From an uncultured Pelagibacteraceae bacterium (GTDB taxonomy: Bacteria > Pseudomonadota > Alphaproteobacteria > Pelagibacterales > Pelagibacteraceae), in contig CACCIO010000001.1 of assembly GCA_902546085.1 (NCBI GenBank), positions 62,001 through 126,000 of the forward strand: 64,000 nt of DNA, in the 5' to 3' direction. The position numbers were made by a program, and so were the translations under genes. This document shows positions 63,121 to 64,000 of this stretch, one piece after another. Position 1 is the stretch's first letter. The number at the start of each line of letters is the position of its first letter. Under the pieces are notes generated by a model. That model searched no databases. It was not told the DNA's origin and worked only from the letters and a program-made list of their open reading frames with translations.

Positions 63121-63530
63121 TGAAAATTATTTTAGTAATGGGTTTGCCTGGAGCTGGTAAAACAACTCTAGCAGATGAAATGGCACCACTTTTAAATGCA
63201 AAAAGATTAAATGCAGACGAGGTAAGAAAAGCTGCAAACGATTGGGATTTTTCTGAAGAAGGAAGGGTAAGACAGGCAAAAAGAATGGCTGAGGCAGCTT
63301 TAAAATTAAAAGCAGATGGCCATTATGTAATTGCTGATTTTATTGCTCCGACTCCTCAAGCAAGAAGTTTATTTCCTGCAGATTTTAGAATTTGGGTTGA
63401 TACAATTAAAGAAGGAAGATTTGAAGATACTAATCAAATGTTTGTTAAACCTAAAAATTATGACTTTCATGTAACAACTCAAGATGCCAAAATGTGGGCG
63501 CCCAAAATAACAGAGGAGATCAAAAAATGA
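63120..63530 (+). CDS. Short APS-kinase-like P-loop protein
   Basis: The 136-residue protein starts with a P-loop (GLPGAGKTTLA at about 8-18) and then has NADEVRKAANDWDFSEEGR, a pattern of APS kinase (CysC) and related small-molecule kinases. It is about 60 residues shorter than CysC. It overlaps the M24 gene at TAATG and the nucleotidyltransferase at ATGA. The acceptor is unknown; sulfate activation is unproven. Confidence 0.7.
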   Translation: MKIILVMGLPGAGKTTLADEMAPLLNAKRLNADEVRKAANDWDFSEEGRVRQAKRMAEAALKLKADGHYVIADFIAPTPQARSLFPADFRIWVDTIKEGRFEDTNQMFVKPKNYDFHVTTQDAKMWAPKITEEIKK

Positions 63531-63901
63531 AATACCACTGGGACAACAAAAAACCAACAGCACAAATGCTAGGAAGATGGCAACCTTTTCATGATGGTCA
63601 TTATACTTTGTTCAAAGAAATTATTAAAAAAACTGGACAAGTTTGTATTCAAATAAGAGATGTACAAGGCGTAGATGATAATCCTTTTGATTTTGAAACA
63701 GTGAAAAAAAATATTGAGGGTAGATTAAATCCAGAATTTGAGGGACAATTTAAAATAATGTTAGTACCTAATATTACAAATATTTGTTATGGAAGGGGAG
63801 TTGGATATAGTTTTGAGGAAATTGTATTGGATGAGGAAACTCAAAAAATATCAGCTACCAAAATAAGGGCAAAAATGAGAGAAGAGGGAAAGTTAAAATA
63901 A
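63527..63901 (+). CDS. HIGH-type nucleotidyltransferase
   Basis: The ATG at 63527 overlaps the kinase stop and has GAGGAG about nine bases upstream, so it is preferred over the ATG at 63494. The 124-residue protein has the nucleotidyltransferase motif GRWQPFHDGHYTL (HxGH) and a C-terminal ISATKIRAKM, as in cytidylyltransferase/adenylyltransferase enzymes. The pairing with the kinase suggests that the two act on one compound (phosphorylation then nucleotidyl transfer), which is inference. Confidence 0.78.
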   Translation: MKYHWDNKKPTAQMLGRWQPFHDGHYTLFKEIIKKTGQVCIQIRDVQGVDDNPFDFETVKKNIEGRLNPEFEGQFKIMLVPNITNICYGRGVGYSFEEIVLDEETQKISATKIRAKMREEGKLK

Positions 63902-63907
63902 AATTAA

Positions 63908-64000
63908 ATGAACGATAGACTTAAGACTATTGTAGATTTAAAAAAATATCCAATACACGAATTAAATTCACCAATAATTAAAAATCTAGTTAAAAAATGT
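63908..64000 (+). CDS. Partial gene, possibly a 2-oxoglutarate/Fe(II) oxygenase of the phytanoyl-CoA type
   Basis: An ATG six bases after the previous stop opens a frame that runs to the window end (31 codons). It has a KYPIHELNSP motif and then LVKKC, which resembles the start of phytanoyl-CoA dioxygenase-like proteins as remembered. The partial length makes this tentative. It extends the operon beyond the window. Confidence 0.4.
   Translation, partial: MNDRLKTIVDLKKYPIHELNSPIIKNLVKKC

Noticed and set aside
1..64000. rRNA, tRNA, CRISPR arrays, IS elements or prophage genes
   Set aside because: I saw no tRNA-like cloverleaf, transposase, integrase or regularly spaced repeats. The A/T homopolymer runs are typical of this AT-rich genome and were not listed as repeats.

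Overview
The window looks like a stretch of a SAR11 (Candidatus Pelagibacter type) alphaproteobacterial chromosome. It is very AT-rich and tightly packed, with many stop/start overlaps (TAATG, ATGA) and no gap above about 300 bases. It carries gene sets typical of that group: Amt/GlnT/GlxBCD, a TMAO importer, Tmm/Tdm, heterotetrameric sarcosine-oxidase-like genes, Fs-type formate-THF ligase and a betaine cluster. I see no rRNA or tRNA gene, IS element, integrase or CRISPR array, so this is ordinary chromosome with a strong C1/N/osmolyte theme. Identifications rest on reading motifs and on memory of the families, not on a database search.

Layout. 1-8.7 kb (mostly + strand): argE on the minus strand, then csaA, a LysE exporter, aconitase, a YfgM-like/BamB pair, a cupin, a ZapE-type ATPase and YjbQ. 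8.7-21.1 kb (minus strand): photolyase, a diaminopropionate ammonia-lyase-like enzyme, gamma-glutamylmethylamide synthetase (gmaS), a 50-aa membrane protein, a terminator, a 76-aa membrane protein and amt. Further upstream on the same strand lie a Lys-rich 136-aa protein, glxD/glxC/glxB, glnT and an FAD amine oxidoreductase. 21.2-33.1 kb: a MarR-like protein and tdm (minus), diverging from the TMAO importer tmoX/tmoW/tmoV (plus), which is interrupted by a MORN protein and a membrane protein. These are followed by glpK, a gpsA-like gene and tmm (minus). 33.1-42 kb: Fe-alcohol dehydrogenase, an amidotransferase, fhs (minus) and soxBDAG.

42-51.1 kb: an EamA transporter, hypotheticals, a racemase, a cold-shock protein, GNAT, purK/purE, then an uncharacterised four-gene unit (dipeptidase-like, 553-aa, DUF3726-like, 55-aa Cys-pair protein) and a Yip1-like protein. 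51.1-55.3 kb (minus): opuAC, opuAB, an MTHFR-like protein and a DmdA-like GcvT protein. 55.5-64 kb (plus): a probable single operon of a Rieske oxygenase, bhmT, a methyltransferase, a dimethylglycine-dehydrogenase-like protein, a second methyltransferase, a DddP-like M24 metalloenzyme, a small kinase, a nucleotidyltransferase and the start of another gene.

How the genes fit together. TMA is oxidised by Tmm, or TMAO is imported by TmoXWV. Tdm splits TMAO into dimethylamine and formaldehyde. Monomethylamine nitrogen enters through GmaS, a GlxBCD/MgsABC-type synthase and SoxBDAG/MgdABCD-type demethylation. Fhs and THF enzymes handle the one-carbon units. The dimethylamine monooxygenase step is not in the window. 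Glycine betaine import and stepwise demethylation (OpuAC/AB, BhmT, DMGDH-like, Sox) form a second, linked methyl-group route. The most interesting points are a DddP-like enzyme inside the betaine operon, a structured leader that can hide the ribosome-binding site of that operon, a small membrane protein placed where glnK usually sits beside amt, a Lys-rich tag shared by two neighbouring proteins, and the uncharacterised dipeptidase/DUF3726 operon.
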